Shown here piece after piece: positions 1 to 6,627 of a stretch of DNA of 13,782 nucleotides. The notes under the pieces were generated by a model that was not told the DNA's origin, searched no databases, and saw only the letters and a program-made list of their open reading frames with translations. Each line of letters opens with the position of its first letter. The stretch's first letter is position 1. The translations under genes were made by a program, and so were the position numbers. Origin of the DNA: JACNKJ01 sp964440095 (GTDB lineage: Bacteria; Krumholzibacteriota; Krumholzibacteriia; JACNKJ01); contig CAYTPZ010000047.1 of NCBI GenBank assembly GCA_964440095.1, positions 1-13,782 on the forward strand, written 5' to 3'.

Positions 1-113
1 GCCTTCAGGACTTCGGCAAAAAGGGTGACGGCTTCGCCTTCGGCCTTGCGAAGGGAGGCGAGAGCCACGAGAAGTCGCTCGTGGACGGTCTCGGCATCGA
101 ACTGTTTGAACAT
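1..113 (-). CDS. 5' end of a putative HNH-endonuclease-like protein (partial)
   Basis: Only the first 37 codons are inside the window; the gene continues past the left edge. The start is the ATG at 113-111, with a GGAG motif about 8 nt upstream. The peptide begins MFKQFDAETVHERLLVALAS and continues LRKAEGEAVTLFAEVLK, a charged helical segment. This resembles the N-terminal helical region of a family of multicopy HNH-endonuclease-like proteins known from metagenomic bacteria. No catalytic HNH residues are visible, so the assignment rests on similarity recalled for the N-terminus and is tentative. Codon use is GC-rich like the neighbours. Upstream lies a repeated leader that recurs, inverted, at the right edge of the window, which suggests the gene belongs to a multicopy family. 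Confidence 0.5.
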   Translation of the reverse strand, partial: MFKQFDAETVHERLLVALASLRKAEGEAVTLFAEVLK

Positions 114-197
114 TTCCCACTCCAGATTTGGCGTCTCCGGGAGGAGAAGAGAGCGGGGAGGGTAGGAAGAATAGAGGCAATCTGGCGGCGGAAAATA

Positions 198-380
198 AGG
201 CTTAACTATTTTGTTTACAGTGGGATAGCTCGCCGCAGCGGCATGGCCCTTGCCGCCGCAAGAGTGAAAAATCCACCCGGGGGGACAGCTGAGCAAACCG
301 GTACCCAGCACTCAGGCAAGGAACCGAAAACGGTGAATCATGGCTTGTTATCCACACGAAATCCTGAAGCGCCATTAAGA
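198..380 (-). repeat. Left copy of a conserved ~180-bp leader repeat
   Basis: This is the main content of the 318-bp gene-free stretch at 114-431. Read on the minus strand it matches 13591-13777 on the plus strand. The anchors are a 22-nt identical block (324-345), an imperfect palindrome ATCCACCCGGGGGGAC (271-286), a block CTTGCCGCCGCAA (249-261, 12 of 13 identical) and an A+T-rich promoter-like part (about 198-228). Gaps between blocks are 37, 9 and 20 nt here and 36, 11 and 20 nt in the right copy, so the similarity is colinear. It lies 5' of the partial minus-strand gene at 1-113. Nothing else convincing is visible between 381 and 431. Confidence 0.8.
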
Positions 381-431
381 AGCGGCAAGGAGAGAGCGAG
401 CAGTTCCATCGTACTGATTAAGTAGGATTTC

Positions 432-1421
432 CTAGAGCCTGTCCATGGCCGCTAAAACTTCCACGGCCGGCATGGTGGCCTCGAGGCTCGGAAACACCTT
501 TTTCCAGACGATGCGCCCGTCCTCGTTGATGATGAACACGCCTTTTCGATGGGCCCGCTCGGGCCCCCCTACGAATAGACCCCAGCGCCGCGCCACGGCC
601 CCATTCATGTCGGACAGGAGATGCGCGCCGATAAAGCCGTACTCGTCGGCCCAGGCGCGATGCGTGTAGGGATTGTCGCGATTGATGGCCAAGACTACGG
701 CCCCGCGCTTGTCGAAATCTTCGCGATGGCGCGCCAAGTCGAACAACAGCTCGTTGCAGGCAGGACAGAAATCGTAGCGATAGAAAACCAGCGCCACTTT
801 CTTGCCGCGGTATTCGCTAAGGGCTACGGGGTTCATGCGCGAGTCCATCACTTCGAAATCCGGCGCCCTTTCCCCGATCTTGGGAGACTCCACGAGGGGG
901 TCTTCCTCACTGTCCTCAATAGGACCGGTCCACTCGGCGGGCTCGGGTGCGGGTCCGGCTAGAAGCCCGCGCAGGCCCAGGAGCAGTTTGGTGATGTCGA
1001 ATTCGGAGGGCTGGATGGTGATGTCGTGACTGAAGCGAACCTTGTTGTCGCCATCGAGAATGAAGAAGGCCCGCTTGTTGACTCGTTGCGATCCTCGGGG
1101 AATGAAAGTGCCCCAGCTCCGCGCCACACGGTTGTCCAGATCGGAATAGAGTACGTAGTGCTCTAGGCCCAAAGTCTCGGCAAAATTGCGGCTTGCATAA
1201 ACCGACTCGCGACTGATTCCGATGAAGTGCTTGATGCCCATGCGCTGCATGTCCTCGCCCAGGGCGTCAACGCCGGGAATCTTGTTGCCGCAATAGAATG
1301 AGAAGGCTGTGGGGAAAAAGAGAACAGCCTTGGGACCCTTCAGGTCGTTCAGGCGCACCCGTTCACCAAGATGATTTTGAAGCGTGAAATCGGGGGCCAC
1401 GTGGCCCGGGGGGAGAATCAT
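432..1421 (-). CDS. Tandem-domain peroxiredoxin/thioredoxin-like (redoxin) protein
   Basis: The 329-residue protein has two consecutive AhpC/TSA-type thioredoxin folds and no signal peptide, so it is probably cytoplasmic. Domain 1 (about 3-150) carries the peroxiredoxin signature PxxxSxxC (P37, S41, C44) in the context FFPTAFSFYC, resembling one-Cys AhpE/PrxQ-like enzymes, plus the conserved Arg (R117) in NKRAFFI. After an acidic linker (about 155-178), domain 2 (about 182-329) has FYRYDFCPAC. C222 sits at the peroxidatic position, but the signature Pro and Ser/Thr are replaced by Arg and C219, giving a thioredoxin-like CPAC. A likely role is thiol-dependent peroxide reduction with a built-in redox partner (inference). 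ATG at 1421 is chosen because GGAGGT lies 4 nt upstream; a TTG four codons earlier would place that Shine-Dalgarno sequence inside the gene. It is divergent from pabB. Confidence 0.85.
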   Translation of the reverse strand: MILPPGHVAPDFTLQNHLGERVRLNDLKGPKAVLFFPTAFSFYCGNKIPGVDALGEDMQRMGIKHFIGISRESVYASRNFAETLGLEHYVLYSDLDNRVARSWGTFIPRGSQRVNKRAFFILDGDNKVRFSHDITIQPSEFDITKLLLGLRGLLAGPAPEPAEWTGPIEDSEEDPLVESPKIGERAPDFEVMDSRMNPVALSEYRGKKVALVFYRYDFCPACNELLFDLARHREDFDKRGAVVLAINRDNPYTHRAWADEYGFIGAHLLSDMNGAVARRWGLFVGGPERAHRKGVFIINEDGRIVWKKVFPSLEATMPAVEVLAAMDRL

Positions 1422-1425
1422 GGGT

Positions 1426-1431
1426 ACCTCC
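1426..1431 (-). promoter_or_regulatory. Shine-Dalgarno site that fixes the redoxin start
   Basis: GGAGGT on the minus strand, 4 nt before ATG 1421. It decides against the longer reading frame from TTG 1433, which would overlap it. Confidence 0.75.
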
Positions 1432-1460
1432 AAAAGCGGCGATCCACCGCCTGCCCTCTC

Positions 1461-1489
1461 AAGGTATGCTTGTCATTTCGACGCGTCAA
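1461..1489 (-). promoter_or_regulatory. Putative sigma70-type promoter for the redoxin gene
   Basis: Minus strand: TTGACG (1489-1484), 17-nt spacer, TACCTT (1466-1461). The -35 matches 5 of 6 consensus bases and the -10 only 3 of 6. It lies about 40 nt upstream of the ATG and overlaps a plus-strand promoter candidate for pabB. Confidence 0.4.
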
Positions 1490-1499
1490 CCGCTGTACT
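1470..1499 (+). promoter_or_regulatory. Putative sigma70-type promoter for pabB
   Basis: TTGTCA (1470-1475, 5 of 6), 18-nt spacer, TGTACT (1494-1499, 4 of 6). Initiation near 1506 would give a leader of about 22-28 nt. It is interleaved with the divergent redoxin promoter. Confidence 0.35.
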
Positions 1500-1527
1500 T
1501 GAGCTATGCACGCACTCTTGCTAGCCT

Positions 1528-3012
1528 GTGGACATGCAATCCGCGCACCCCCCCCTTGCCGACGATCAGGCCGCCCTGGCCAAAGTCCCCCTATCTCGCT
1601 GGGCTCCGCCGGAAGATCTATTGGGCACCCTGGGCGGCGGCAGTGCCTTCATTCTGGAAAGCGCGGGGGAATCCCGCCCCTTTGCCAGGTGGTCTATGCT
1701 GGGAACCCATCCCGTTGCACGCTTCATCAGCAAGGGCGGATCCAATCGATTCCACTGGCTCAGTCGGGGTCAAAAATGGATCTGGGACGAGGCCCCACTT
1801 GAAGCCCTTCGCCGAGCCATGCAAGCTTTTCCCCGACCTGCGGCTCGGGCGGATCTTCCTTTTTCCGGTGGTGCGGTGGGCGTTCTGTCTTATGAGCTGG
1901 GACGACTGCTACTTCCGGTTTCTCCCAAGGCTCACGATGATCTCGATTTGCCCGAACTGTCTTTCTATTTTTTCGACCGTTTCATTCTTTTCGATCGCGA
2001 GCAGGGGCAGGCTTGGGCAGTGGCCTATGCCCGCGGGGCTGATATTGAGGAAGCTAAACGCGAAGCAGACTTGAAAGCCACCTTGCTGGCCGAGTCGCTG
2101 TCTGGGCAGCAAGATGTTCCGGAAGAGATGGAGCAACTGCAGACTTCGGATCCGATGCAGATTTCCATTTCACTTTCTGGCGGGAAGTATCGCGAAGCGG
2201 TGGCCCGGTGCATCGAGGAAATACATGAAGGAGAAGCCTACGAACTCTGCCTGACCGGACGATTCGAAACGGAGTATGACGGAGACCCCTTGAAGCTTTA
2301 TCGGCGACTACGTCGAGACAACCCGGCCCCCTTCGGCGGATTACTGCGGTTTCCGGAAGCCTCGCTCATCAGCTCCAGTCCCGAAAGATTTCTCAGAGTC
2401 GATGCCGACGGCCATGTTGAGGCTCGTCCCATCAAGGGCACTAGGCCACGCGGGACAACTCCTGCTCAAGATGCTGCCTTCCGCGCCGAACTGAAGTCGA
2501 GCCGAAAGGATCGCGCGGAAAACACAATGATCGTGGATCTCCTTCGCAACGATCTTAACCGTGTATGCGAAACGGGAAGCGTGACGGTTCCCGAACACTG
2601 TGCCATCGAAGGCTATGCATCCTTGTTTCAGATGGTATCCACGATCACCGGAACCTTGGCTGAGGGTCGCGATCGATTCGACCTTCTTGAGTCCGCCTTT
2701 CCCGGGGGCTCTATGACCGGTGCGCCGAAGATCGCCGCCATGAAAATTCTCGAATCCCTTGAACCCTGTGTTCGAGGTTACTATTCCGGTGCGATGGGTT
2801 ATCTCGGTTTTGATGGCAGTATGGATTTGTCCATGGTGATCAGGGCCGTCCAGCTAATCGGAAAACGAGCTCTGGTCGGTGCGGGCGGCGCGGTGGTTGC
2901 GGGCAGTGATCCCGAATCGGAATGGCGTGAAGCCCTGGCCAAGGCTATGCCTGCTCTTGGTTCCGTAGCAAAGCTCAAGGGAATGACCTTGCCGCTCACC
3001 GATGAGATGTAG
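1528..3012 (+). CDS. pabB: Aminodeoxychorismate synthase component I (PabB)
   Basis: Converts chorismate plus ammonia (supplied by the PabA glutaminase) to 4-amino-4-deoxychorismate in p-aminobenzoate and folate synthesis; cytoplasmic. The N-terminal half (about 30-200) is the TrpE/PabB regulatory-type domain, with FILESA near 41 and GAVGVLSYELGR near 115. The chorismate-binding domain (about 215-475) contains PIKGTRPRG at 301-309, AENTMIVDLLRNDLNRV at 330-346, GGSMTGAPK at 393-401 and YSGAMGYLGFDG near 419-430. The Lys in PIKGT (K303) is diagnostic for PabB; anthranilate synthase usually has Ala there. At 494 residues it is somewhat longer than the E. coli enzyme. An in-frame TAG at 1522 limits the start to GTG 1528 or ATG 1534. 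Neither has a clear ribosome-binding site, so the exact start is uncertain. No pabA or pabC is in the window. Confidence 0.93.
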   Translation: MDMQSAHPPLADDQAALAKVPLSRWAPPEDLLGTLGGGSAFILESAGESRPFARWSMLGTHPVARFISKGGSNRFHWLSRGQKWIWDEAPLEALRRAMQAFPRPAARADLPFSGGAVGVLSYELGRLLLPVSPKAHDDLDLPELSFYFFDRFILFDREQGQAWAVAYARGADIEEAKREADLKATLLAESLSGQQDVPEEMEQLQTSDPMQISISLSGGKYREAVARCIEEIHEGEAYELCLTGRFETEYDGDPLKLYRRLRRDNPAPFGGLLRFPEASLISSSPERFLRVDADGHVEARPIKGTRPRGTTPAQDAAFRAELKSSRKDRAENTMIVDLLRNDLNRVCETGSVTVPEHCAIEGYASLFQMVSTITGTLAEGRDRFDLLESAFPGGSMTGAPKIAAMKILESLEPCVRGYYSGAMGYLGFDGSMDLSMVIRAVQLIGKRALVGAGGAVVAGSDPESEWREALAKAMPALGSVAKLKGMTLPLTDEM

Positions 3013-3050
3013 CTTGGAATCGCGTCAGGGTTTTTAGGCAGATGGTGCGC

Positions 3051-3076
3051 AAAAAAAAGGGCCCATGGCGGGCCCT
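3051..3076 (-). terminator. Intrinsic terminator of the candidate small RNA
   Basis: Minus strand: perfect 7-bp stem AGGGCCC/GGGCCCT (3076-3070 and 3064-3058) with a 5-nt loop, followed at once by eight T (3058-3051). There is no T-run on the plus side, so it does not serve pabB. Confidence 0.8.
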
Positions 3077-3215
3077 GAGGACCGACGAACACCATGAGTG
3101 TGTCCACTAGTAAGCGGTGGTGTCGCTGTCGATCTTCAAATATCCCTCCGCCGACGAGCGTCCACAGGCACTCAGAGCGAGGTGTGATTCCTCGACAAAG
3201 CCGGTCGGTTAGGAC
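3051..3215 (-). ncRNA. Candidate structured small RNA (about 165 nt), possibly 6S-like
   Basis: The minus strand between pabB and the next gene has a strong promoter (3222-3251) and a strong intrinsic terminator (3051-3076) but no plausible protein. The transcript between them can fold into a long rod. In plus-strand coordinates the pairs are 3204-3209 with 3081-3086 (ACCGAC/GTCGGT), 3181-3185 with 3089-3093, 3169-3173 with 3096-3100, and 3164-3166 with 3101-3103. Inner hairpins are 3152-3159 with 3125-3131, and 3104-3107 with 3117-3120. Length and rod shape with asymmetric internal loops would suit a 6S RNA, but I see no decisive 6S sequence hallmark. It could equally be a new small RNA. Its 5' end is estimated at G3215 or A3218. 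Confidence 0.6.
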
Positions 3216-3221
3216 AATAGA

Positions 3222-3251
3222 AGTATAGCAAAGCATGGGCCGCGTGAACAA
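3222..3251 (-). promoter_or_regulatory. Extended -10 promoter of the candidate small RNA
   Basis: Minus strand: TTGTTC (3251-3246), 18-nt spacer, TGC followed by TATACT (-10 at 3227-3222). The TGn immediately before the -10 is the extended -10 motif. No minus-strand protein gene lies downstream before the terminator. Confidence 0.65.
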
Positions 3252-3285
3252 TGAAACTGTGCTTTGAAGAAGAGAAGGAATTGGA

Positions 3286-4668
3286 ATGCGAAAGCAAACG
3301 CGCATACTCTTGATATTATTTCTTCTGTCTTTTGCCTCGGTAATTACAAGCCAGGGGGAAGATCTTCGTTGGCACCTACTTCATGGCCTCACGCCAAGCT
3401 ATCCGCAAGATCCTAGTGACGCCTTTCTTGCCGCACATGAGACGAGTGCGCACCTTTCGGCGTCATGGGGCGAGCGCGAATCGCTTTTTCTTTTTATCGC
3501 GAGCGACTCAAAGCGCGTGCAAAATATTACGGTGCGACTGTCATCCTTCAGGCAGGATGAGGAACTATTGGATGCGATGAGTCTTCGCCTGCAATCCTAC
3601 GATGCGCAAAGCCAGGCCTGGCGCGACTTATCGGCGGTCGAGCAAATTGATGAGACGGCCGGCATGTGGTGCCGTCTGGACTGGACAGCTCCATTCGATG
3701 CGGAAGCGGGCGTTTACTCTGGCTATCTACATGTGCAATGCGAGTCGGAAACGGCCAACCTTTCCCTTCAGCTTCAAGTGTGGGAATTCGATCTGCCTTT
3801 GAATGTTCCTCTTACTCGGATCGAAAATTGTGACGCCACAGATCTGGCGAACATTGCCCTTGGCGTTGAAAACGCATCCTCCGCCAAGCTCACTTCGACA
3901 ACTCTTTGTGACCTTCCTGGTCGCGGCGGCGATCCTCTTGCCGCGCGCATCTTAGCCTTGGCCGCGTGGCGGGCAGGTCTTCGAGAGTTGCTTGTGAATG
4001 GGACCGAAGCCTCTTTCGAATCTCACTTCGAAGACGGGTTGGGCGACTTGGCTTATTACCTCATGTTGCGTGATGACCCCACACTTCTCGCCGAGCGTAT
4101 TGCGGCGCTTGCTCCCGCCCGTTCACTACTTGAGTGGGACAAGGACCCCGCCAAGCTCTTGCACTGGCGCTTGGCGGCGGGCTCCTACCTCGGTGGCGAG
4201 GAAGACATAGCCTTGCATCTGGTCAGAGAGATGGAGGCCTTGAGAAAAAGAGGCGGGGGACAAGTGCGCTCCCTTTTCGAAGATGAGGGTGCGGCTTGGG
4301 GTTGGATGGGTGCACACAGTCTCGAGCTACTCGATGAAGGCGGCCTGTCTTTTCAATTGGACGCAGATCATTCCAAGGTGCGATTCAAGCCTAAGATGTG
4401 CGACTGGAGACGCGACGGTTTCCTGGTTTTAGATCTCTATCTAGATAGCGATAAGCCTTGCCGTATCGGCTTGGTCCTGGAGCAGGCGGGTTTTAGAAAA
4501 ACCAAGTGGACCTATGGGCTTCACTTGAGGGCCGGAGAGTTGCGAAACTTGAGCATCCCCCTACCGCGAACGGAATTGGACCTCGGCAAGGTGCATCAGA
4601 TTGAAATGCAACTAATGGGAGGCGAACCAGAGTGTCGCCTGGAAGTTAGAAAACTGGGACTTCGCTAA
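3286..4668 (+). CDS. Secreted GH123/DUF4091-like protein with reduced catalytic region and C-terminal beta domain
   Basis: The 460-residue protein has a clear Sec signal peptide (about 1-23: basic MRKQTR, then a Leu/Ile/Phe-rich core), so it is exported. Residues about 60-175 read like the N-terminal beta-sandwich of GH123/DUF4091-type proteins, with W133-TAPFDAEAGVYSGYLHV followed by VWEFDLPLNVPL (165-176). In that family a TIM-barrel glycosidase of about 350 residues follows. Here only about 150 residues (180-330) remain, including a helical stretch ARILALAAWRAGLRELLVNG resembling the barrel's last part. Residues about 350-460 look like a carbohydrate-binding-type beta domain (FLVLDLYLDSDKPCRIGLVL, then LRNLSIPLP). 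It is probably a non-catalytic or altered carbohydrate-active protein (inference). An AGAAGGAATTGG ribosome-binding region precedes ATG 3286. Codon use is less GC-biased than in the neighbours. It overlaps the convergent small gene by 4 nt. Confidence 0.7.
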   Translation: MRKQTRILLILFLLSFASVITSQGEDLRWHLLHGLTPSYPQDPSDAFLAAHETSAHLSASWGERESLFLFIASDSKRVQNITVRLSSFRQDEELLDAMSLRLQSYDAQSQAWRDLSAVEQIDETAGMWCRLDWTAPFDAEAGVYSGYLHVQCESETANLSLQLQVWEFDLPLNVPLTRIENCDATDLANIALGVENASSAKLTSTTLCDLPGRGGDPLAARILALAAWRAGLRELLVNGTEASFESHFEDGLGDLAYYLMLRDDPTLLAERIAALAPARSLLEWDKDPAKLLHWRLAAGSYLGGEEDIALHLVREMEALRKRGGGQVRSLFEDEGAAWGWMGAHSLELLDEGGLSFQLDADHSKVRFKPKMCDWRRDGFLVLDLYLDSDKPCRIGLVLEQAGFRKTKWTYGLHLRAGELRNLSIPLPRTELDLGKVHQIEMQLMGGEPECRLEVRKLGLR

Positions 4669-4844
4669 TCCGGTTTACGAGCCAAAACCTGAAGGAGGTA
4701 GGCCGCACCCAGGTGTAGCCGACCCTCGTCCAGATTTCTCTCCAATTTCTGGTGAATTATGAATTCCGCTTTGGGAAAGTCGCGAGGAATATCCTCGCTC
4801 TGATAGAGCATGTCGATATTGCGAGGCCCTCCGCTATTCCTCAT
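4665..4844 (-). CDS. Small 59-residue protein translationally coupled to the symporter
   Basis: This short gene starts at ATG 4844-4842, which overlaps the symporter TGA (4843-4841) as ATGA, and ends at TAG 4667-4665. A GAGG motif lies 8 nt before the ATG. The product begins MRNSGGPRNIDMLYQSEDIP and ends HLGAAYLLQVLARKPD. It is soluble, with no transmembrane segment or cysteine. Its C-terminal half is likely helical, with a faint resemblance to one TPR helix pair. I do not recognise the family. The tight coupling implies co-expression with the transporter, and a regulatory or accessory role is only a guess. Its 3' end overlaps the convergent secreted-protein gene by 4 nt. Confidence 0.6.
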   Translation of the reverse strand: MRNSGGPRNIDMLYQSEDIPRDFPKAEFIIHQKLERNLDEGRLHLGAAYLLQVLARKPD

Positions 4845-6517
4845 CGCAGAGGCCTCTGTTCGCGGCTGAAGTATTCCTTGGTCATCTTGACCACTACAGG
4901 ACTTAGGAAGATAAGTGCGACCAAGTTTGGGAAGGCCATGAGTCCGTTGGTGATATCGGCGATGGTCCACATGAGCTTTACCTTCATGGCTGCACCCAGT
5001 GGGATGAGCAAGATGTAGATCCATCGATAAACCTTGATGCCGCGATGGCCGAAGAGGTAGTCCACGCTACGGTCGCCGTAATAGCTCCAACCGATAATGG
5101 TCGAGAAGGTGAAAAGCACGATGGCCACCGACACGATGTGGCCGCCGTAGCCCGGTAGTCCAATCTCGAAAGCGGTTTTACTTAGAAGGGTGCTGTCCAG
5201 TTGAGCGCCAGTTGCGCCGTCCACATGGGTCCAGGCTCCGGAAACAAGAATGACCAGAGCCGTCATGGTGCAAATTAGCAGGGTGTCCACGAAGGGGCCG
5301 ATCATGGCGACGAGACCCTCGCGCACGGGCTCTTTTGTTTTGGCCGCCGCGTGGGCGATGGGCGCGCTGCCGAGTCCGGACTCATTGCTGAAAACTCCAC
5401 GCGCCACGCCATGCTGAATGGCAAATGCAACCGTGCTGCCCATGAATCCACCGGCTGCGGCCGTGGGGTTGAAGGCGTGGTAGAAGATCAACTGAAATGC
5501 GTCGGGTACCAGGTGCGCGTTCTTGATCAAGATGAAAGCTGCGCCGGCCACATAGATCACACTCATGATTGGCGTGAGCTTGCTGGTCACTTTTCCGATG
5601 CGTCGAATACCACCGATGATCACCATTCCCGCCAGTACCGCGAAAATGATTCCCGATACCACTCGCGGGATGTGCAGACTCTCTTCGAGGGGAAGGGCCA
5701 TGCTGTTGGCCTGAATCATATTGCCGATGCCGAAGCTGGCGATGGCGGCAAAAAGCGCGAAGGTGACGGCCAGCCACTTGTGAAAGCGGAGCCGCTCGAG
5801 AGTCGGCGCGATGCGCGCAGCGGTGGGTGTAGTCCAGCGGATCCAGTATTTGGAGAACCACCAGAAAATGCCCACTGTGACGATCATGATGAGTGCGTGC
5901 AGGGCGGCGTGCAGCCATAGGTTCATTTCGCCGGCGAATAATCCTAGAAGCCATTGCCCCAGGAAGAAACTGGATACGATCACGGCCAGCTTGATGAGCG
6001 AGCCGAACCAGCGATTTCCAAGCCCATGCTCCAGGTAGTACATGGGACCGCCGGCGGCGTTACCATTATCGTCGAACTCCCGGTACTTCATGCCCAAGGT
6101 ACAGCTGGTGAATTTGAGACCGCTTCCCAATAGCCCCGTGACCCACATCCAAAAAACCGCTCCGGGGCCGCCGGCCGCGATGGCCGTGGCGACTCCCGCA
6201 ATATTCCCCGTGCCGATGGTCGCGCTAAGGGCCGTGGCCAGGGCCTGAAAGTGGCTGATGTCCCCCTCGTCATTGGGATCGTCATACTTGCCGCGCACCA
6301 GGTTGATGGCATGTCCCAGTTTGCGGAGCTGCACGAAACGGAATTTCCAGGCGATGAAGATGCCCGTGCCCACGAGGATGAAAGCGAGGAAGTTTCCCCA
6401 AACCCAACTGTCGATATAGCCCAGGAACTTCATGAGTCCTTCGCTGGGCGTGATACTGGATTCAAAATTCGTGAGGAAGCTATCGATGGGAGCGAAAAGG
6501 CGCTGGAGCCAGTCCAT
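4841..6517 (-). CDS. Sodium:alanine/glycine symporter (AGCS family)
   Basis: The 558-residue polytopic inner-membrane transporter imports alanine or glycine with Na+ (or H+). The family signature is clear: ATALSATIGTGNIAGVATAI at 94-113, GGPGAVFWMWV at 116-126, FGIGNMIQANSMA at 262-274, GVFSNESGLGSAPIAHAAAK at 374-393, and WSYYGDRSVDYLFG near the end. It is longer than the usual 450-490 residues. Part of the excess is a segment at about 190-250, with two additional hydrophobic stretches and a basic linker, between the normal TM regions. AAGGA lies 5-6 nt before ATG 6517, and a promoter candidate lies at 6545-6573. The stop overlaps the start of the 59-residue gene (ATGA). Confidence 0.93.
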   Translation of the reverse strand: MDWLQRLFAPIDSFLTNFESSITPSEGLMKFLGYIDSWVWGNFLAFILVGTGIFIAWKFRFVQLRKLGHAINLVRGKYDDPNDEGDISHFQALATALSATIGTGNIAGVATAIAAGGPGAVFWMWVTGLLGSGLKFTSCTLGMKYREFDDNGNAAGGPMYYLEHGLGNRWFGSLIKLAVIVSSFFLGQWLLGLFAGEMNLWLHAALHALIMIVTVGIFWWFSKYWIRWTTPTAARIAPTLERLRFHKWLAVTFALFAAIASFGIGNMIQANSMALPLEESLHIPRVVSGIIFAVLAGMVIIGGIRRIGKVTSKLTPIMSVIYVAGAAFILIKNAHLVPDAFQLIFYHAFNPTAAAGGFMGSTVAFAIQHGVARGVFSNESGLGSAPIAHAAAKTKEPVREGLVAMIGPFVDTLLICTMTALVILVSGAWTHVDGATGAQLDSTLLSKTAFEIGLPGYGGHIVSVAIVLFTFSTIIGWSYYGDRSVDYLFGHRGIKVYRWIYILLIPLGAAMKVKLMWTIADITNGLMAFPNLVALIFLSPVVVKMTKEYFSREQRPLR

Positions 6518-6544
6518 GGTTTTCCTTTCAGAGAGGACCGGCTG

Positions 6545-6573
6545 ATGTTATCGGGGAGCAGAGTTTTTGGCAA
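6545..6573 (-). promoter_or_regulatory. Putative sigma70-type promoter for the symporter operon
   Basis: Minus strand: TTGCCA (6573-6568, 5 of 6), 17-nt spacer, TAACAT (6550-6545, 4 of 6). Initiation near 6538 gives a leader of about 20 nt. Confidence 0.5.
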
Positions 6574-6591
6574 ATGTAGATGATAAACAAA

Positions 6592-6610
6592 ACCCCCGGA
6601 TGCCGGGGGT
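6592..6610 (-). terminator. Intrinsic terminator after the sigma/LTxxQ operon
   Basis: Perfect 8-bp stem ACCCCCGG/CCGGGGGT (6592-6599 and 6603-6610) with a 3-nt loop. On the minus strand it is followed by TTTGTTTATC, a moderate T-rich tract. It lies 17 nt beyond the stop of the LTxxQ protein and just upstream of the symporter promoter. Confidence 0.7.
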
Positions 6611-6627
6611 CTTGTGCTCAGCCTTGC

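Noticed and set aside
81..425. Plus-strand open frame of 114 codons at the left edge
   Set aside because: It runs antisense to the partial minus-strand gene and through the repeated leader, and it has no ribosome-binding site. The right-hand copy of the leader has a stop in the corresponding frame.
1528..3012. Anthranilate synthase component I (TrpE)
   Set aside because: The active-site motif is PIKGT, with the Lys typical of PabB, rather than the Ala typical of TrpE. No trp genes are nearby.
3051..3215. SRP RNA, tmRNA or RNase P RNA
   Set aside because: I see no SRP domain IV signature and no tRNA-like ends. The length is too short for tmRNA or RNase P RNA.
2799..3305. Minus-strand open frame of 168 codons over the pabB end and the small-RNA region
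   Set aside because: It is antisense to clear pabB coding sequence, and it crosses the small-RNA promoter and terminator. It has no family features.
5351..5954. Long open frames of about 190 codons on both strands inside the symporter gene
   Set aside because: They are shadows caused by GC-rich codon use in the symporter, whose own frame carries all the family motifs.
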